Source: Prado023 sp032123675 | GTDB taxonomy: Bacteria > Actinomycetota > Actinomycetes > S36-B12 > CAIYMF01 | NCBI GenBank assembly: GCA_032123675.1 | Contig: JAQBEX010000086.1 | Coordinates: 1 to 64,000 of the forward strand | Direction: 5' to 3' | Length of the DNA: 64,000 nucleotides | In this document: piece after piece, positions 59,345-64,000 of the stretch | Layout of the letters: each line of letters starts with the position of its first letter | Position numbering within the stretch: position 1 is the first letter of the stretch | Position numbers and translations under genes: made by a program | Notes under the pieces: model-generated | What the model was told of the DNA's origin: nothing | Databases searched by the model: none | The model's input: only the letters and a program-made list of their open reading frames with translations

Positions 59345-59444
59345 CAACTACCTCCGTGAGTCGGGGCAAGATTACCCGAATTGCCGGGGATCGGACCCGC
59401 ACCGGGTCGTGGCAGTTTCCGGTCGCGAACGGCCGACCCTGAAC

Positions 59445-59450
59445 TACCAT
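59445..59450 (+). promoter_or_regulatory. putative -10 element for the VKOR gene
   Basis: TACCAT with a seven-base spacer to the GTG at 59458; this supports that start over the GTG at 59452. Confidence 0.45.
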
Positions 59451-59457
59451 CGTGCAC

Positions 59458-60135
59458 GTGCAGCCGACCGACCGGCCGACGCACGGACACCAACAGGCAG
59501 GACGCGCGATGGTCAACGTCTCCACAGAGGTGGCCGACGTGCCGACCCCACCGACCCCACCGGCCGCCCACCGGTACCACCCGGGGGCCTTCATCGAGAT
59601 GCTGGTGTCGAGCATCATCGGGTTGGTCGCCTCCCTGGTGCTGTCCATCGACGCGGTCGCACTGGCCGAAGATCCCCTGGCCGACCTGTCCTGCAACATC
59701 TCCTCGACGATCTCCTGCGCCACCGTGGGACTCACATGGCAGGCCAACCTCCTGGGCTTCCCGAACGCCTTCCTGGGCCTGATCGCTGAGCCGGTGGTGA
59801 TCACCATCGCCGTGGCGGCGCTCGGCGGCGTGCGGTTCCCCCGGTGGTTCATGCTCTCAGCCCAGGTCGTGTACTCGATCGGGCTGGCGTTCGCGTACTG
59901 GCTGTTCTACCAGGCCTACTTCGTGATCGGGGCGATGTGCCCGTGGTGCATGCTCATCACGATCACGACCACGCTGGTGTTCGCCTCGATGACCCGGGTC
60001 AACATCCTGGAGGGCCACTTCGGCGCCCGGGCCAAGCAGCGCCTTGAACGGCCGCTGCGCCTCGGCCTCGATGCCGCCGGCGTCGTGATCGTCCTGGCCA
60101 TCCTGGCCGCGATGGTGATCTACAAGTACGTCTAG
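59458..60135 (+). CDS. vitamin K epoxide reductase family protein
   Basis: 225 aa from the GTG at 59458. Four to five membrane helices are present. The loop cysteines are in LSCNISSTISCATVG and the active CxxC in GAMCPWCML. In actinobacteria VKOR replaces DsbB, reoxidising DsbA and passing electrons to menaquinone. Its divergent neighbour supplies a DsbA-like partner. It ends in a CTAG shared with trpA on the other strand. Confidence 0.92.
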   Translation: MQPTDRPTHGHQQAGRAMVNVSTEVADVPTPPTPPAAHRYHPGAFIEMLVSSIIGLVASLVLSIDAVALAEDPLADLSCNISSTISCATVGLTWQANLLGFPNAFLGLIAEPVVITIAVAALGGVRFPRWFMLSAQVVYSIGLAFAYWLFYQAYFVIGAMCPWCMLITITTTLVFASMTRVNILEGHFGARAKQRLERPLRLGLDAAGVVIVLAILAAMVIYKYV

Positions 60136-60940
60136 GACCCAGCCCGGGTCGGCGCGCGCACGCCTGCTGCCAGTTCGGCGGCAAGTTCACGCACGGCGGC
60201 CACTGCCGCAGCGTGACTGGGCGCAGCCAGGATCCGGGCGATGAACGCCGACCCGACGATCACGCCGTCGGCGTAGGACGCGACCTCCGCGGCCTGCTCG
60301 CCGGTGGACACGCCAAGCCCGACAGCCACCGGCAGGTCGGTTGCTGCGCGCACCCGCGCGACCAGTTCCCGGGCGCCGGACCCGACACTCGCGCGCGCCC
60401 CGGTGACGCCCATGGTCGAGGCGGCGTAGACGAAGCCGTCGGTCACGGCGGCGACCGAGGCGATCCGCTCGTCCGTGCTTGACGGCGCCACCAGGAAGAC
60501 CCGCGAGACGCCAGTGGCGTCCGTCGCGGCCAGCCAGTCCGAAGCCTCCTCGGGGGTGAGGTCAGGGGTGATCACGCCCACTCCGCCAGCGTGGCGCAGC
60601 CGGTCGGCGAATGCCTCGACGCCGATGTGCTCGATCGGGTTCCAGTAGGACATGACCAGCGTGGGGGCACCCGTGGCGGCCACCGCAGCCACGGTGTCCA
60701 GCACCCCGGCGACCGTGGACCCGGCGGTCAGGGACTGGTGCACGGCGGCCTGGATCGTGGGGCCGTCCATCAGCGGGTCGGAGTACGGCAGCCCGATCTC
60801 GACGATGTCGACCCCGGCATCGACCATCGCCAGAGCCAAGGCGATGCCCTCCGCCTGCGTGGGGAACCCGCTGGGCAGGTAGCCGATCAGGGCGGCGCGG
60901 CCGTCAGCTCGGGCCCGCTCGAAGGTGCTGCGCAGGGCCG

Positions 60941-60944
<4 letters not shown>
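60132..60944 (-). CDS. trpA: tryptophan synthase alpha chain
   Basis: 270 aa, GTG start overlapping the trpB stop (GTGA). VEIGLPYSDPLMDGPTIQ contains the catalytic Glu and Asp, and the phosphate loop GLGVSTGEQ is intact. It splits indole-3-glycerol phosphate and channels indole to TrpB. Confidence 0.97.
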
Positions 60945-62187
<1,243 letters not shown>

Positions 62188-62191
<4 letters not shown>

Positions 62192-63000
62192 GCGGGGCCG
62201 TGCTTGATGGCAGGGTGCGCGCCGGCTGTGACCAGGTCATGGACCGCCTGTCGGGGGTCCCCACCGGTCACCAGGGCCTCGCCGACGAGGACGGCGTCCG
62301 CACCGGCGTTGGCATAGGAGATCAGGTCACGCGGGCCACGGACCCCGCTCTCGGCCACGCGCACCACGGTGGCGGGGATGAAGGGCGCCACGCGGGAGAA
62401 GTGGTCGCGATCCACCGTGAGCGTGCGCAGGTCGCGGACGTTCACGCCGATCACCTGCGCCCCGGCGTCCAGCGCTCGCGGGATCTCATCGGCGTCATGG
62501 ACCTCGACCAGGACCGTGAGCCCGATGGAGCGGGCGCGCTCATGCAGCGAGATGAGAGCGTCCTGGCTCAGGGCTGCGACGATCAGCAGCACGATATCGG
62601 CACCCGCCGCACGCGCCTCCCAGAGCTGGTAGCTGGACACGATGAAGTCCTTGCGCAGGACGGGGACGTCCACGGCATGACGCACCGCGACAAGGTCGTC
62701 GAGTGAACCACCGAAGCGACGGCCCTCGGTCAGCACCGAGATGGCGTGCGCCCCGCCGGCCTCATAGTCCCGGGCGAGGTCGGCCGGGTCGGTGATCTCG
62801 GCAAGCGCGCCCTTGCTCGGCGACGAGCGCTTCACCTCGGCGATCACGGTGACCTCGTCGTCTCGGCGCAGCGCAGCGACGCCGTTGCGCGGGGCGGGCG
62901 CCAACGCCGCGCGCGCCTTGAGCTCATCGAGCCCGACGCTCCTCATCCGCTCGGCGACATCGGCACGCACACCGACGAGGATGTCGTCCAGAACCGTCAT
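62188..63000 (-). CDS. trpC: indole-3-glycerol phosphate synthase
   Basis: 270 aa with a GGGAGG SD. IAEVKRSSPSKG, VLRKDFIVSSYQ and VAESGV carry the catalytic Lys/Glu residues. It is a stand-alone TrpC (no TrpF fusion) heading trpC-trpB-trpA. No trpE, trpD or trp leader peptide is present upstream; trpE must be elsewhere. Confidence 0.97.
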
Positions 63001-63109
63001 GCGTGCACCTCCCTGGTCACCTCGGCGATTCTGGTCAGAGCGTACGCAGTGACCTCGGCGTGCGCCGAATCGCCCCTGCGTCGGACCTCCCCCTGCGGCT
63101 CATCCCGGC

Positions 63110-63115
63110 TAGCCT
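63110..63115 (+). promoter_or_regulatory. putative -10 element for the DUF2752 gene
   Basis: TAGCCT with a six-base spacer to the GTG at 63122, no SD. Confidence 0.5.
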
Positions 63116-63121
63116 TGCCCC

Positions 63122-63550
63122 GTGAGCGCCTCCATCGACCATGCTGCCCGTGCCGTCGGCGCGTCGCGCATGGCCGGCCCGGCAACTGCCCTGGTCGGTG
63201 TGGTCGCCGCCTGGGTGGCCGTGGCCATCGTGCGCCTGGGCGACAACGGTCCCTCCCCCTGTCCATGGCGGACCGTCACCGGCCTCGACTGCCCGTTCTG
63301 TGGCGCGACCCGGGCCGCGTCGAGCCTTGCCCACGGCGACGTGGTCGCAGCGCTGGACCACAACGCCTTCTTCGTCGTGGTCATCCTGCCGCTGGCCGTG
63401 GTGGCCTGGGGGGTCTGGGCGACCCGGTCCTGGCGCCGGCAACGGATGCCCCTGATCGCCAACCGGACCGTGCTGATCCTGATGGCAATCACTGCGGGGT
63501 GGTGGGTCCTTCGTCTGGCCGTGCCGTGGCTCGGATCGGCTGCCGGCTGA
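63122..63550 (+). CDS. DUF2752 membrane protein
   Basis: 142 aa, GTG start. Three hydrophobic segments (about 17-38, 82-102, 112-132) are present, and the family's conserved turn CPWRTVTGLDCPFCGATRA carries three cysteines, possibly a metal or redox site. Function unknown. The last 62 bases overlap the histidine kinase gene tail-to-tail. Confidence 0.8.
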   Translation: MSASIDHAARAVGASRMAGPATALVGVVAAWVAVAIVRLGDNGPSPCPWRTVTGLDCPFCGATRAASSLAHGDVVAALDHNAFFVVVILPLAVVAWGVWATRSWRRQRMPLIANRTVLILMAITAGWWVLRLAVPWLGSAAG

Positions 63551-64000
63551 CGTCGTCGTCGCCGCTGCGCCACGAGTCCGGGAGCACCACCAGGAACGCC
63601 GCACCGCCCTCGGGTGCGGATCCGGCTCGGGCCTGGCCCCCGAGCCGCTGGGACAGCCTGGCCACGAGGGCAAGCCCGACCCCGGATCCGACCTTGCGCA
63701 CGCCCCGGTAGCGGGCGTGCAGCTCCCCGGGCTCGAAGGCGACCGCCAGATCGTCCGCAGTGAGTCCCGGTCCCCCATCGCGAACCTCGACCAGGAACTG
63801 CCCCGTGGCCGGCCCGGCGCAGACGCGCAGCACGACCGGGGCGCCCGCACCGGTCACCCGCAGGGCGTTCTCCATCAGGTTGTCAATGATCTGGCGGACC
63901 CGCACCGGATCGGTGCGGACCGGGTGCGGGGTGCGGCTGACCTCGTCGACCAGGCGAACGCCGGCACGTCCGGCCCGGTCGGACCAGACTGCTGCGGCCT
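63489..64000 (-). CDS. sensor histidine kinase, C-terminal part (5' end outside window)
   Basis: The HATPase domain is readable: N-box IIDNLMENALRVT, G1 box EVRDGGPGLT, G2 box GSGVGLALVARL. The open frame continues without a stop to the window edge, so the sensor and dimerisation domains are missing here. A basic/acidic tail (WRSGDDDVSRQP) follows the domain and overlaps DUF2752 antisense. Partner regulator and signal unknown. Confidence 0.85.
   Translation of the reverse strand, partial: AAAVWSDRAGRAGVRLVDEVSRTPHPVRTDPVRVRQIIDNLMENALRVTGAGAPVVLRVCAGPATGQFLVEVRDGGPGLTADDLAVAFEPGELHARYRGVRKVGSGVGLALVARLSQRLGGQARAGSAPEGGAAFLVVLPDSWRSGDDDVSRQPIRATARPDEGPTTPQ

Noticed and set aside
63001..63121. 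trp attenuator leader peptide upstream of trpC
   Set aside because: No short frame with tandem Trp codons and no terminator hairpin could be found between trpC and the DUF2752 gene.

Overview
The window looks like a chromosomal segment of a high-GC, non-mycolate actinomycete (Actinomycetota). The evidence is the gene set: one-piece 2-oxoglutarate enzyme Kgd with its DUF6104 neighbour, SigR/RsrA, BldD, WhiB1/WblE, mIHF, the 24-residue ribosomal protein bL37, nickel superoxide dismutase with its protease, PdtaS, and the order pyr–mihF–gmk–rpoZ–coaBC–metK–priA–def–fmt–rsmB. BldD argues against a mycobacterium. I see no rRNA, tRNA, CRISPR array, insertion sequence, phage gene or origin. Coding density is very high, and long antisense open frames arise only from GC-rich codon use.

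Layout. 1–12 kb: CDP-glycerol transferase-like protein, CbiX-type chelatase, oligopeptidase B, MalY/PatB lyase, histone-deacetylase-like hydrolase, DUF6104, kgd and an MDR oxidoreductase. 11.6–16.5 kb: sodX/sodN with a coupled GNAT gene, an RsbW-like anti-sigma gene with a SigB/F-type sigma factor, a divergent membrane-protein/lipid-kinase pair, and whiB1. 16.5–21.2 kb: pdtaS, SIS-domain protein, thioesterase, bL37, DUF6918, rsrA and sigR. 21.3–46.1 kb: an MFS gene, then a leftward run of housekeeping genes. This run starts with pyrR-pyrB-pyrC-(PH-like membrane gene)-carA. It is interrupted by a hypothetical gene, cellobiose phosphorylase and an opposite-strand hydrolase, and resumes as carB-pyrK-pyrD-pyrF-mihF-gmk-rpoZ-coaBC-metK-priA-def-fmt-rsmB. 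46.2–56.8 kb: bldD, pyk, a TPR/AAA+ pair and gltD-gltB. 57–64 kb: small membrane protein, lgt, DsbA-like and VKOR proteins, trpA-trpB-trpC, DUF2752 and the 3' part of a histidine kinase.

Regulation visible in the DNA. (1) Two near-identical leaders with a PyrR-binding loop and a Shine-Dalgarno (SD) sequence that can be hidden lie upstream of pyrR and upstream of carB. The second feeds a 21-codon leader frame overlapping carB. The pyrimidine operon therefore appears to have been split while each half kept its own PyrR switch. (2) About a dozen genes lack an SD but carry a TANNNT hexamer 6–8 nt before the start codon, the arrangement expected of leaderless mRNAs. Many other genes have a strong AGGAG-type SD. 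(3) Stop/start overlaps of 1–4 nt chain the biosynthetic genes. (4) coaBC appears to start at CTG inside the rpoZ stop, restoring the N-terminal flavoprotein segment that an ATG-only reading loses.

All starts, promoters and hairpins were read by eye. No database search or folding program was run.
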